From contig NZ_JAGRQH010000002.1 of the NCBI RefSeq assembly GCF_018122595.1, positions 372,001-436,000 on the forward strand: a DNA stretch of 64,000 bases, given 5' to 3'. This document shows positions 26,956 through 36,000 of this stretch, one piece after another. The first letter of the stretch is position 1. Each line of letters starts with the position of its first letter. The notes below the pieces were generated by a model that saw nothing but the letters and a program-made list of their open reading frames with translations, was not told the origin of the DNA and searched no databases. Made by a program: the position numbers and the translations under genes. The DNA is from Neokomagataea anthophila. GTDB taxonomy: Bacteria > Pseudomonadota > Alphaproteobacteria > Acetobacterales > Acetobacteraceae.

Positions 26956-29900
26956 CTAATGCACTAACTTACGCAGTGCCCCCGGAAGTAACATCGAAAA
27001 AGGATTAATCGTCAAAGCCGGGTCCGATAAATGCCCCCGCACACGAAAAGTCGCCGCCAGTAAACCACCATTCTTCTCCGGGCTTAACAAACGGCCAACA
27101 CCCGGCAAATGCCCCGGCAACGTATTTAACCCGAACAACGGAACAATCGTTCCATCCAAAACAAGAGCCGTATCATTAACGCCGACCTGCCCCTCAAGCG
27201 TTGCTCCCAGCGCCGTATTGCCAATCGCCCCATCACGCAACATGACCTGCCCATCTGAAAGCGCGAGACTGCTGGTAAAATGCTGAATCGTAAACCGATC
27301 CACACGCGTACTCGCCCAATGCAACGGCGAGAGATCTGACGCGACTGTAACTCCCAAAGGCGGCTTCAGAACATCAAACGTACCCACGTCCACATGCCCA
27401 GTAAAAGGTGGCAACCCAAGCCCCACCCCCGCACTGCCGGACACACCATCACCGTTCTTAAAACGGCCATCTAAATGGGTTACACCGCCGCTAATTCGGT
27501 CAAACAACCCAAGGCCACTCAATAACGCGCCCAAATTATCAATATCCAAAACCAAAGGCTGCTCCGTCCCAGCATCTGCTAGAACACCACGCACGCGGCT
27601 TGGCGTTTCCATCGCAAAACGGGCAGACCGTAACTGCCCATCTCGCAACTCCATCTGCGCCTTAACCCCCGAGAGCATGCCACGCGCACTGTAATAAACA
27701 TGCGGCGCGTCGAGCACGACTGACCACCCATCATGCGTTACTGGCTGCGCTGTACACTTTATACACCCCGCATGATGCTCAGAACGATCATTCAGCCGTG
27801 TTAAAAGAGGCGTAATGTCCAAAGGGTCCGCATGCACATGTACCCGCATTGGTACCTCCCCCTCTGGGAAATCCACCTGAGCATCCCCCAAACTCCGCCC
27901 CACACGGAAGCCTTCCAGCACCACGCGGCTAAGACGTCCATGGTCCGTAAACGCACGACCAGCGACATCCAAGCCCTGCCCATGCGCCTGCAACCCGTCC
28001 AACGCCGTCATTTCGTTCCCGGAAAGCACCATATGCGCGGAAACCTGCGCAGCATCCCCCATAGGTTTTGACCACATCGGCAAATCCACCTTCGCAGGCG
28101 CCAAATCCAGCCCCAAGCGTATATCCGCCTGATGATCAGCCGTCTGAACATAATGCGCCTGAAGAGCAGACTGCCCTGCAACAAAACCGGGAATATTTAC
28201 GCCAGCTTGCACGGCTTGTTGCGGAGTAAACAACGCATGTGCCGTGATGTCTTGCATCACACTTTGCGCCCCTGCTGCCCGAAAAACTTCCAGCACTTGC
28301 GCTTGCACCGGCACCCCAGAAAGACGGCCATCACCATTGAGCGTCAAGCGGTTTTCATCAGCCTGTAAAGTCCCTTCCGCCCCATCCAAACGCCGCCCCA
28401 AAAGTACATTGCCTAATGCAACATCACGAAAAGATGCCTGCACCCCAACATGCATTGCGTCATCTCGCACATTTGGCAGCAACGGCATCGTTAACGTCAG
28501 GTGACCATCCATCGCACCCGCATATTCCGTAAACGGCAGAGGATGCTTTGCTAAAAGATGCAAACGCGGGTGCGACAAAATATTCTGCACCCCCGCGACC
28601 GGCCCAGCCACATGCACAGCAATGGTGGCTGGCGGCCCCCGATCATAGAGATGCTCAATCCGCACCACACCATCTGGGATTGTTACCACCCCGGCAGACG
28701 TCCCTTGCTGCCCATGAGCGAAATCAATCACCAATGTCTCTGGCCCATCAAAATGCAAGGATGCAGCAACATGCTCCGCTGGAGGAACCGGCCGCAGCCA
28801 ATTCACGGTCACATCATCGGCCGTAAAATGACCATCCATCACTGTCGGGCGTAAACCATCCAAACCATGATCCGAATGAACATGAGACACCAACGTCAAC
28901 GCATGACCCTGACCATACGTTAGGTTACGTGTCACCCATTGCCGCGCGCCCTTGATAAAGCGTAAAGGCCAAATCGTCCTAAGATGCTCTAAATCGAGCG
29001 CATCAATCTGCGCATGTGCTTGCCCATCCAGATGCACCGGGTCGCGCACATTATCCGCAGTCACCTCACCCGCCGCCGTCACATGCGTGACATGACCGGC
29101 GCTATCTTGCACAGCGATGGCAGCATCCGTGATGTCGGCTTTAATTCCCCCTGAAAAACCGGGTTTATCCATAGCCAGAACAAGGTGCGCTCCTCCATTC
29201 ACCACATGAATGGGATCCCCCTGAACCTGCTCTACTTGCCCATCACCCAACTGTACGGTCAGCGCCAAATGGGCGGGGCGCGCCTCAAAGCCGCGTGATA
29301 CTAAAAGCGCGTCACCTTCCAAAGAAACAGGAAGTTTCCATTGCCCAGCTAACGGAAGCAGTGACCCAAGGGCTGATGGCGCAATAGGCGTCATTGCAAA
29401 ATGCCACGCCCCCATCTGCCCCTTTTCTACTCCCTCCGCATGAAAATCTGAGCTGACATCGCCCACATGCAAGGTACTTGCCCAACGCCCAACCCATGCA
29501 CAGCCACCACCGGATAAGGCACGGCAAATGCCATGCGCCTCAACTGGCCCCAACGCCACCATCTGCCCGGGCAATAAACCCGCAACAGATACGGTAACAT
29601 CATGAATATCCAACACCCCAAGGCGATCTAACTGTGTCGGAACCCCTCGGCCTGAATGCCCCTGCTGTGGCAAATCCAGTTCCAAGGCTCCACCCGGCAT
29701 GGAGCGCAGGGCAATATGCGTTTGCTGTAACCGCAGCCGCCGAGGCGCAATGACCCCATGCAAGAGCGGGGCCAGAGAGAGAACCGTATCAACCTCACCC
29801 GCACTTTCCGCGATACGCCCATCCAACCCCCGTACAGTCAGGCCATGTGCTTCCAGCATAATGCCTGCTGGCACACCATCACGCGCAGGCTGCCACTGAA

Positions 29901-30198
29901 GAAATAACCGCTCCCACGCCAATTGCCCTGCCGGATGCCCTGAAACACGCCCCCCCACAACAGGAACAGGGCCCAAAAGATGAGAAAGTCGTGTGACCTC
30001 AAGCGGACCATGCGCTAACCGCCACGCCAGCACGGCTCCCACCACTGCACATACCGCACATGGCAAAATCAGCGCGAGACAGACCCAGCGTGCCACATGC
30101 CAATGACGCGGCAAATGCACACCACCACGAAAGCGGCGACCATGCTCTATAAGATCGTGATAATACGAGTGCGCCGCATGTCTGTGACGGGAGGACAT
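26956..30198 (-). CDS. YhdP/AsmA-like giant envelope protein
   Basis: A 1080-residue protein. A cytoplasmic basic/His-rich N-terminus is followed by one membrane helix (VCLALILPCAVCAVVGAVLAW, about residues 40-60) and a long periplasmic region of repeated beta strands. DUF3971-like and AsmA C-terminal features are seen near the end. This layout matches YhdP-type lipid-transport bridges between the two membranes. The ATG at 30198 is preferred to an upstream TTG. It is one of two AsmA-superfamily proteins in the window, and redundancy between such proteins is known in E. coli. Confidence 0.82.
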   Translation of the reverse strand: MSSRHRHAAHSYYHDLIEHGRRFRGGVHLPRHWHVARWVCLALILPCAVCAVVGAVLAWRLAHGPLEVTRLSHLLGPVPVVGGRVSGHPAGQLAWERLFLQWQPARDGVPAGIMLEAHGLTVRGLDGRIAESAGEVDTVLSLAPLLHGVIAPRRLRLQQTHIALRSMPGGALELDLPQQGHSGRGVPTQLDRLGVLDIHDVTVSVAGLLPGQMVALGPVEAHGICRALSGGGCAWVGRWASTLHVGDVSSDFHAEGVEKGQMGAWHFAMTPIAPSALGSLLPLAGQWKLPVSLEGDALLVSRGFEARPAHLALTVQLGDGQVEQVQGDPIHVVNGGAHLVLAMDKPGFSGGIKADITDAAIAVQDSAGHVTHVTAAGEVTADNVRDPVHLDGQAHAQIDALDLEHLRTIWPLRFIKGARQWVTRNLTYGQGHALTLVSHVHSDHGLDGLRPTVMDGHFTADDVTVNWLRPVPPAEHVAASLHFDGPETLVIDFAHGQQGTSAGVVTIPDGVVRIEHLYDRGPPATIAVHVAGPVAGVQNILSHPRLHLLAKHPLPFTEYAGAMDGHLTLTMPLLPNVRDDAMHVGVQASFRDVALGNVLLGRRLDGAEGTLQADENRLTLNGDGRLSGVPVQAQVLEVFRAAGAQSVMQDITAHALFTPQQAVQAGVNIPGFVAGQSALQAHYVQTADHQADIRLGLDLAPAKVDLPMWSKPMGDAAQVSAHMVLSGNEMTALDGLQAHGQGLDVAGRAFTDHGRLSRVVLEGFRVGRSLGDAQVDFPEGEVPMRVHVHADPLDITPLLTRLNDRSEHHAGCIKCTAQPVTHDGWSVVLDAPHVYYSARGMLSGVKAQMELRDGQLRSARFAMETPSRVRGVLADAGTEQPLVLDIDNLGALLSGLGLFDRISGGVTHLDGRFKNGDGVSGSAGVGLGLPPFTGHVDVGTFDVLKPPLGVTVASDLSPLHWASTRVDRFTIQHFTSSLALSDGQVMLRDGAIGNTALGATLEGQVGVNDTALVLDGTIVPLFGLNTLPGHLPGVGRLLSPEKNGGLLAATFRVRGHLSDPALTINPFSMLLPGALRKLVH

Positions 30199-30301
30199 GT
30201 TCAAAAAATCCGGGCACCCCGGTTCCCTAGGTTCAACGTCAGAAACAGCCTAGCGAGAACCCTTCAAACCAAAACGCCAGACACTCAAACACGATAAGCG
30301 C

Positions 30302-30778
30302 TTACGAAAGCTGCGCCAAAGCCTCGGTCACCAAGCGCACATGGTCCGCTGGCTTCACTTTGCGCCAGATAAAGCGGATCACCCCTGCGCTATCCACCAA
30401 GAAAGAGCTACGCTCCATCCCCATATACTTACGCCCATACATGGATTTCTCCACCCATGTGCCATAGGCCTCAGCCACAGCGTGGTCTTCATCAGAAGCC
30501 AACGGAAAACCAAGCGTATATTTCGTATCGAATTTCTGAATTTTCGCGATTGGATCTGGGCTGACCCCAATAATGGTAACACCCAAAGACGCTAGGCTGT
30601 CTTTACTGTCGCGGATCGCACAAGCCTGCGTCGTACAGCCCGGCGTGTCGGCTTTCGGGTAAAAATACAAAAGATAAGGCTGCCCAGCGAGGTCAGCGTT
30701 TTTCAACACACGTCCATCAGCTAAAGACAAAGAGACAGAAGGTGCAAGATCACCCGGTTTCAGCACAGTATCAGTCAT
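30302..30778 (-). CDS. bcp: Bcp-type thioredoxin-dependent peroxiredoxin
   Basis: A 158-residue atypical 2-Cys or 1-Cys peroxiredoxin that reduces hydrogen peroxide and organic peroxides in the cytoplasm. The active-site segment YFYPKADTPGCTTQACAIRD holds the peroxidatic Cys48 and a second cysteine at 53, the usual resolving position of BCP-type enzymes. The Arg-containing GMERSSFLVD segment follows. The length is normal. It lies 103 bases upstream of the YhdP-like gene on the same strand. Confidence 0.94.
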   Translation of the reverse strand: MTDTVLKPGDLAPSVSLSLADGRVLKNADLAGQPYLLYFYPKADTPGCTTQACAIRDSKDSLASLGVTIIGVSPDPIAKIQKFDTKYTLGFPLASDEDHAVAEAYGTWVEKSMYGRKYMGMERSSFLVDSAGVIRFIWRKVKPADHVRLVTEALAQLS

Positions 30779-30835
30779 ACACTACCATTGCCTGAGCGCC
30801 CCTTCCCAAGCAAGGAAAAGGCGCCCCAAAAATCA

Positions 30836-31264
30836 TCAATAACCCCGATACATCACGACCGGCGGCGCACCATATACAACTGTTGGGGGCGGTGCGTACA
30901 CAACAGGCGGCGGCGGAGGACCATAAACCATCGGCGGCGGCGCATAAACGACCGGAGGAGCCGGCGGGCCATACATCACGGGAGGCGGCCCCTGATGGCT
31001 CAGTATCGCCCCACCCACAGCACCAACCGCCAGCCCACCCAGAATGCCGCCAATCACCGCACCCGTGTTGTTATGATGGTGCCAGCCTCCACCACCCATT
31101 GGCGGACCACCGCCCCAACCGGGGCCACGCCCACCCCAGCCAGAAGGACCACCACCCCAGCCACCATGTGCATGAGCCTGTGTCACAACCATTCCCGGAG
31201 CGACAACACCCGACAGAGCCAAAACAGAAACAGCAGCCACTGCAGCACGTGCAAAACGACGCAT
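30836..31264 (-). CDS. Secreted glycine-zipper, proline-rich protein
   Basis: A 142-residue exported protein of unknown function. The signal peptide (RRFARAAVAAVSVLALSGVV, cut after AHA near residue 30) follows AAGGAG. Next comes a Gly/Trp-rich block (GGWGGGPSGWGGRG), a His patch, a glycine-zipper helix (AVIGGILGGLAVGAVGGAIL) and a C-terminal half made of repeated PPPVVYAPPP-like units. Glycine zippers are found in envelope lipoproteins and pore-forming segments, but this protein has no lipobox. An ATG six bases upstream (31270) is possible but too close to the ribosome site. Confidence 0.75.
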   Translation of the reverse strand: MRRFARAAVAAVSVLALSGVVAPGMVVTQAHAHGGWGGGPSGWGGRGPGWGGGPPMGGGGWHHHNNTGAVIGGILGGLAVGAVGGAILSHQGPPPVMYGPPAPPVVYAPPPMVYGPPPPPVVYAPPPTVVYGAPPVVMYRGY

Positions 31265-31468
31265 GGCCATTCTCCTTGTTATCCTGAGCACAAACCACCG
31301 CCAGCAATACTGGCGCCGCTTGGCCCGACCGGACATCACTCTGCTGATGCCCCTCCTAATTTTGAGGAGACTGCACTCCGATCATGGCGGAAAAAGACAC
31401 AGATCATGGCAAGAACGGAAGAAATTGTAACACCCTTCCATACCGCACCAAGCACCCTGCACGCAGCA

Positions 31469-32068
31469 TTATTTATCTTGTCGATGATACCCTAACGGCG
31501 GATCAAAAAGGGCCGTATCCTGCGCTTTACGCTCCACGCTGTGCGCCTGAACGACTAAGCGCCCCCCCTGCGTCGCGCCCAACAACAAACCATCTGTCGT
31601 GTAACAGAAATCCGTCGGCTGCTTCACGTTATCGCCACTTTCCCACACGGTACACGCTTGGCCCGCAATCGTTGCTGGCCCAATCTGGTGCCATACACCC
31701 GGCGCAGACACGCCCGGCGGCGTAAACGAACTGCCGGGAGCCGGTACAACCGTCGCGCTATGATCTGCCGTGTTCAACACCATCAAGCGATGATTCCGAT
31801 AATCGGTCAGCATCACCGTGGCCGAACCTTCCAACTCAACACGCTGACGCCACAAAGCCGCACTCCAACGCATCCGCTGGTGCAGCTTGGCCCCATTAGG
31901 GCCGTTCATGACATAATCAATATCCGCATCAACACTGGGCGTCACATACGGTGCAGAAAGCGGGCTAACACTTTGCCCTTCTGTCCCTGCATCTTGCGCT
32001 ACGACCTGCCCAACCAGACCACACCACAAAACACCACAAACCAACCAAGACTTCACCGACAATGTCAC
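31469..32068 (-). CDS. Secreted protein of unknown function, paralogue of its upstream neighbour
   Basis: A 199-residue exported protein. The signal peptide (SWLVCGVLWCGLVGQVVA) ends near residue 24. The mature part resembles DUF4412-like beta proteins. Strands around DADIDYVMNG, a segment on bases of the RVELEGSATVMLTDYRN kind, two cysteines (GQACTVWESG and FCYTTDGLL) that could pair, and a closing FDPPLGYHR. The same pattern recurs in the gene at 32065-32910, so the two probably arose by duplication. The ATG overlaps the stop of that gene (ATGA). No function can be assigned. Confidence 0.7.
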   Translation of the reverse strand: MTLSVKSWLVCGVLWCGLVGQVVAQDAGTEGQSVSPLSAPYVTPSVDADIDYVMNGPNGAKLHQRMRWSAALWRQRVELEGSATVMLTDYRNHRLMVLNTADHSATVVPAPGSSFTPPGVSAPGVWHQIGPATIAGQACTVWESGDNVKQPTDFCYTTDGLLLGATQGGRLVVQAHSVERKAQDTALFDPPLGYHRQDK

Positions 32069-32910
32069 TGCCCGCCCCCCACACTCGGCGAAGGCCCACC
32101 CTCAGGCGCACTCCCCGAAAGACTTGGTGGCTGATCCGGCTGAGAAACCGTCCCATCCGTGACAGAATCATTCGACACCGGCGGCTCCCCACCCTCTACA
32201 TTCGGCACCACTGTGCCATTACCATCCACCAAAGGCGCAGAAGGCGGCGGTGCCACCGCGGATGACGTGCCCGGTGCATGGGGCTTAGCAGACAAACGAT
32301 GGAAACCGTCCGGCGGCGCAAAGGTCGCGCTTGGAAGGTCCTTATACGTTACAGAGACAGCACGAATAGACCCTTCCGCACCATCCGCATCCACACCATT
32401 TTCTGAAAGGATAACGCCATCATCCGTCACGCATGCTTGCGCCTTGCCATGCGTGTTCGATACGTCCCAGCTCACACACGGCACCCCTGCAATCACATCG
32501 TGGCCCGTGCGCGTATAGGTCATCGAAAGATCAAGCAAAAACGGATTATGCAGCCCCTGCTTCGCGTGCAGTTGCGTATAAAGACGCTGCTCCAGCATAA
32601 TCAACGTCACGACATTATGCGGACGATCCAAAATCGTCACACCTTGTCCATCAGCAGAATCAATACGCACCAAGTCGCCCGAGCCTGAAAAGGCAACTTT
32701 CACATCCTTACCGGCCCCCACCGCGCCTACCGTCTGTGGCGAGAGGCGGTATACCACCGTCACATCACGCATCGGTGCCAAGCGCGGATGATCTCCATCC
32801 GTCGCAGCAAGGGCTTGCCCCGCGCCTAACCCCCCAATAACAGCCGCACACACACCACGACGCAATGCCTGCGGTGCCGTTCGTTTCAATCGGTCTAGAG
32901 CTGCTTTCAT
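32065..32910 (-). CDS. Secreted protein of unknown function, first of a paralogous pair
   Basis: A 281-residue exported protein. An Arg-rich signal peptide (LRRGVCAAVIGGLGAGQALA) ends near residue 36. The globular part (about residues 40-210) has the same layout as the downstream gene: a strand on DVTVVYRLS, a DLVRIDSADGQGVTILDR strand pair, a cysteine pair (AGVPCVSWDV and AQACVTDDGVIL) and a closing FAPPDGFHRL. A Pro/Gly/Ser-rich tail of about 70 residues is unique to this copy. Its ATG overlaps the aat stop, so it is translated with aat. The fold resembles proteins that carry an outer-membrane or lipid-linked ligand, but that is only a guess. Confidence 0.7.
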   Translation of the reverse strand: MKAALDRLKRTAPQALRRGVCAAVIGGLGAGQALAATDGDHPRLAPMRDVTVVYRLSPQTVGAVGAGKDVKVAFSGSGDLVRIDSADGQGVTILDRPHNVVTLIMLEQRLYTQLHAKQGLHNPFLLDLSMTYTRTGHDVIAGVPCVSWDVSNTHGKAQACVTDDGVILSENGVDADGAEGSIRAVSVTYKDLPSATFAPPDGFHRLSAKPHAPGTSSAVAPPPSAPLVDGNGTVVPNVEGGEPPVSNDSVTDGTVSQPDQPPSLSGSAPEGGPSPSVGGGQ

Positions 32911-33584
32911 GAACGTATCCCTTCCGAAGAATGAAGTCTCTCGATCTCTGACCGCAGCGCAGCCAATGAAAAATTCTCAGGCCAAACAGCCTCAACCGGC
33001 AAGGCTTTTTCCAACAGCGCACGATAACGCTGCCCAGAAATACCAACCCCACCCAAACGCATCAAATGCGGCGTTGTATACTGCGTATCCAACAAGCAAA
33101 ATCCGCCATGCCTTAACCCGGCAACCAAATGCACCAACGCAATCTTCGAAACATCACGCACACGTGAGAACATACTCTCACCACAAAACACACCGCCGAG
33201 AGACACACCGTACAAACCACCAACCAGCGCCTCACCGTCCCATACTTCAACTGAATGGGCATGCCCCAAAGCGAAGAGCGCTTCATAAAGATGCTGCAAA
33301 CGTTCGCTAATCCATGTTTCTTCACGGCCGGGTGCAGGCTCCGCACAGGCCCTGATCACCGCTTGAAAATCACGGTCTGCCGTTACGGTAAAAGCCCCGG
33401 AACGAACGGTTCGCATCAATCGCCGCGGTATCGTCATCCCATCCAACGGGATAACGCCACGCTCCTCCGGGCTGTACCACGACAACTCAAGACTTTCCCG
33501 GTCTGGAGCCATGGGAAACACACCCGCAGCATAAGCTTGCAGCAGCATATCCGGCGTCAAACGCTCCAACAGCGTTTCAATCAT
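32907..33584 (-). CDS. aat: Leucyl/phenylalanyl-tRNA-protein transferase
   Basis: A 225-residue Aat enzyme. It adds Leu or Phe from tRNA to the N-terminus of proteins with Lys or Arg ends, marking them for ClpAP through ClpS. Family landmarks are AYAAGVFPM at residues 17-25, WYSPEERGVIPLDG, the HSVEVWDGEALVGGLYGVSLGGVF region and the LLDTQYTTPHLMRLGG stretch. The length is typical. The stop overlaps the start of the next gene (ATGA), an unusual link between a protein-decay enzyme and secreted proteins of unknown role. Confidence 0.95.
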   Translation of the reverse strand: MIETLLERLTPDMLLQAYAAGVFPMAPDRESLELSWYSPEERGVIPLDGMTIPRRLMRTVRSGAFTVTADRDFQAVIRACAEPAPGREETWISERLQHLYEALFALGHAHSVEVWDGEALVGGLYGVSLGGVFCGESMFSRVRDVSKIALVHLVAGLRHGGFCLLDTQYTTPHLMRLGGVGISGQRYRALLEKALPVEAVWPENFSLAALRSEIERLHSSEGIRS

Positions 33585-33691
33585 GCGTCGCCATACTCCT
33601 GAAATCGTGCGCTAGCACCATGAACACGGCATATGATACGCATCATGCGTGGTTTCCACCCTCCCCACATCACAACTATGGAGCTTGTGCG

Positions 33692-33856
33692 ATGTCGCTC
33701 GCCTTTGTGTATCTATCCGGCGCACTGATCACCGCCATTATGAGCGTCCTCCAACCGGACGCCGCACCCCTTATGTTCCTGCTCGGAAAATTCATGTTAG
33801 CAGGTTTCTTCATCTCCGCGTTCTTTGAGATCAGAACACTCAGCCGAAAATCCTAA
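33692..33856 (+). CDS. Small membrane protein, 54 residues
   Basis: A short frame with a good ribosome site (GGAG 8 bases before the ATG). It encodes two hydrophobic stretches: LAFVYLSGALITAIMSVL (about residues 3-20) and LMFLLGKFMLAGFFISAFF (about residues 26-44). A basic tail, RTLSRKS, ends the protein. It has no recognised family. The frame could be extended 24 codons upstream, but that part is hydrophilic, His/Pro-rich and lacks a ribosome site. A 9-base inverted repeat (33840-33848 with 33868-33876) overlaps the stop. Confidence 0.6.
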   Translation: MSLAFVYLSGALITAIMSVLQPDAAPLMFLLGKFMLAGFFISAFFEIRTLSRKS

Positions 33857-33888
33857 ACCATAGAATATTCGGCTGAAAGCAGAGTGCC

Positions 33889-34725
33889 CTAAAACGCCTC
33901 TGAAGAATCGGGGCCTGCCGCGTGCAGATCAACCGCAGCTTCGTGCACAGCACGGCCATGCGTTCGCTCAAGACGGCGAATAGTAAAATGCGCCCGTGCC
34001 AATGCACGATAATGTGACAAGAACGCCGCATTCAAAGACGCGCCACATAAAGCCCCCGCCACAGGCACCATTTGCAACGCAAATTTGCGTGACAGCCCAA
34101 TGCCATAATGCGCCGCGACTTCAGACATCAGCATGACGATGGGACGGCCCCGCAGCAAAGCACGTGCCGAGAAGAAGCCAAGCTCCCCCTCCTCACCGCT
34201 ATTGCGTGATGGGAAGCTCCGTAACGCGAACACTTCCAAACACGCATGGCGCGTGTCTTCTGATGTTAAGTCTTCACCTTCTTCACGAGCAATCCGCGCA
34301 ATCTCACGCATGATCGTGAGCGTAGTCACGCCAATATCAGGAGCTAACCCGAACACACCGCCAAAGCCGCCCAGCGCACCAGAGACAGCAACCACGGCTT
34401 GGCTCGCATTCTCACGCCATACAGAGGACGTGACTTCACCCTCCTTAGCCATCCCAACAATCGCGACATCAAAAGCATGCCGCAACGCTTTCTCAGCGGC
34501 TTGTTCGATTCGCTGCTGAACAGCAGGGGCCATCCCTAGGCCACGCATACCAAGACGCGTCACCTGCCCCACGGCACCGCCCATCAAGTCAGCCAAGCGC
34601 ACAAGAGTCCCACGCCCTTGCTCAACCCGCGCCAATACAGCTTGTAATTGGGCTAATGCCTCACCATCCAGCGCCCGCGAGACGAATTCGCTAGACGGAA
34701 GCTGTGCGCCATTCGTTACAGTCAT
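33889..34725 (-). CDS. EcsC family protein
   Basis: A 278-residue protein with similarity to EcsC, a family named from the Bacillus ecs ABC transporter operon and of unknown biochemical role. The central part contains a glycine-rich amphipathic segment (VSGALGGFGGVFGLAPDIGVTTLTIMREIARIAREEGED), quoted in pieces here as GGFGGVFGLAPDIG and TIMREIARIARE. The C-terminal half has ALRGRPIVMLM-like and FLSHYRALARAHFTIRRLE features that look partly membrane-associated. The ATG at 34725 has AGGAG 10 bases upstream. A TTG at 34734 is the alternative. It stands alone and is not next to an ABC transporter here. Confidence 0.78.
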   Translation of the reverse strand: MTVTNGAQLPSSEFVSRALDGEALAQLQAVLARVEQGRGTLVRLADLMGGAVGQVTRLGMRGLGMAPAVQQRIEQAAEKALRHAFDVAIVGMAKEGEVTSSVWRENASQAVVAVSGALGGFGGVFGLAPDIGVTTLTIMREIARIAREEGEDLTSEDTRHACLEVFALRSFPSRNSGEEGELGFFSARALLRGRPIVMLMSEVAAHYGIGLSRKFALQMVPVAGALCGASLNAAFLSHYRALARAHFTIRRLERTHGRAVHEAAVDLHAAGPDSSEAF

Positions 34726-34840
34726 GACGGTCAAAACTCCTGTTTATTGGACGGGAAACCGTTTAGTGGATAGCAGGTTTCATACAGTATTGGGAAACTT
34801 GGCAATCAAGCTCAATAATCCCGCAACAAAGGACGGCAGC

Positions 34841-35389
34841 ATGACCATCGCTTTTTACAGGGACGTTCCCTCAAATGTACGGACTGCTGCTCTAGCGAGG
34901 CTCCGCACAGCCGCCCTTCTGTTGAGCATTGCCCCACTGGCACCATGCCTTGCTCACGCTGCACACACTCACCATGCTGGCGATACGAGCACCCTACCAC
35001 AAATCCCGCCTAGTACCGCCCATATGCTGGATAACAGCCCAGCGAAACCTCTGACACCAGCCCAACAAGTAGCCCTGCCGGATGGCGGCGCCCCACCCCC
35101 ACCGCATGGCTACACAGCCGTTGAAGACACAGAGGCAACGCTGAGCAATTTCAGCGCACAAGCCCGCACCCACGCTCCATTAGGGCTCCCCGGCGGCAAT
35201 GCACAGCAGCGCACAAATGGCCCCAACACTCTGCCGTCTCATTTCAGCATCTTCGGCATACCCGTAAAGTTTAATGCGCCTGTTATCGCCCCTTATCAGA
35301 GCGACCGTACACCCAGCAGCTATACCGGCCAGACCACCAAAGGTTCTACAGACCTTCTCGTAAATGGTGATTCGTCCGACATTCACTAA
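34841..35389 (+). CDS. Secreted proline-rich protein of unknown function
   Basis: A 182-residue exported protein. AAGGA lies upstream of the ATG at 34841. The signal peptide is long and basic (RTAALARLRTAALLLSIAPLAPCLAHA, about residues 13-39). The mature chain is disordered in look, rich in Pro, Thr, Ala and Gln, with a short HFSIFGIPVKFNAPVIAPY block near residue 135 that may be the only structured part. I recognise no family. Its frame could run back to 34724 but that overlaps the EcsC-like gene on the other strand. Confidence 0.65.
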   Translation: MTIAFYRDVPSNVRTAALARLRTAALLLSIAPLAPCLAHAAHTHHAGDTSTLPQIPPSTAHMLDNSPAKPLTPAQQVALPDGGAPPPPHGYTAVEDTEATLSNFSAQARTHAPLGLPGGNAQQRTNGPNTLPSHFSIFGIPVKFNAPVIAPYQSDRTPSSYTGQTTKGSTDLLVNGDSSDIH

Positions 35390-35396
35390 CTAAACA

Positions 35397-35426
35397 CACT
35401 GGAACGAGACTAGCCTCGTTCCAGTG
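35397..35426. terminator. Bidirectional hairpin between convergent genes
   Basis: A perfect 12-base stem, CACTGGAACGAG (35397-35408) with CTCGTTCCAGTG (35415-35426), has a 6-base loop and lies between the stops of the secreted protein gene and the EVE gene. Confidence 0.75.
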
Positions 35427-35431
35427 ATGCC

Positions 35432-35851
35432 TTACTTGTTGCCGTGCCAAACCCCCAAACGGGTCAAATACGCAAACTCATCATCCGTCACCGGCGCGAC
35501 GGACAAACGAGACTGCTTCAGCAGCGCCATATCCACCAAAGCAGGGTCGGCTTTAATCGCCGCGAGCGTCACCGGCTCTGAGAAAGCGCCTTTGGCCTGC
35601 ACGTCCACACAGACCCAACGCGCATCATCCGTCGTAGGGTCCGCATAAGCTTCTTTCACCACCTCAACGACACCAACAATCTGCTTTTCACTCACAGAGT
35701 GATAAAATAACGCCAAGTCACCACAGCGCATCGCAGAGAGATTATTACGCGCTTGGTAGTTACGCACCCCCGTCCATGGCTCAATATCATTCTCAACTTG
35801 TTGTGCCCATGAAAACGCTTCAGGCTCAGACTTAATCAACCAATAAGCCAC
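35432..35851 (-). CDS. EVE domain protein
   Basis: A 139-residue EVE domain protein beginning with the family start (M)AYWLIKSEPEAFSW. I choose the GTG at 35851 because AAGGAG lies upstream at the right distance. An ATG at 35869 would add six residues. The EVE fold is related to YTH and PUA domains and binds modified bases in DNA or RNA. Aromatic residues (Trp18-type positions, YHSVSEKQIVG) that line the base pocket in relatives are present. The physiological target in bacteria is mostly unknown. Confidence 0.9.
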   Translation of the reverse strand: MAYWLIKSEPEAFSWAQQVENDIEPWTGVRNYQARNNLSAMRCGDLALFYHSVSEKQIVGVVEVVKEAYADPTTDDARWVCVDVQAKGAFSEPVTLAAIKADPALVDMALLKQSRLSVAPVTDDEFAYLTRLGVWHGNK

Positions 35852-36000
35852 TGCATCGTTCTCCTTCATGAAGCCTCTGACATAACCTGCCACCGCCGAT
35901 CACGGATTTTGTGATAACAGTCATAGGAAGAAAGAGACAGCACACCTCTTCCCGCAAAAACCGGTAACGACTATCTGGAACAAGCCCTAGCGCAACGGAG

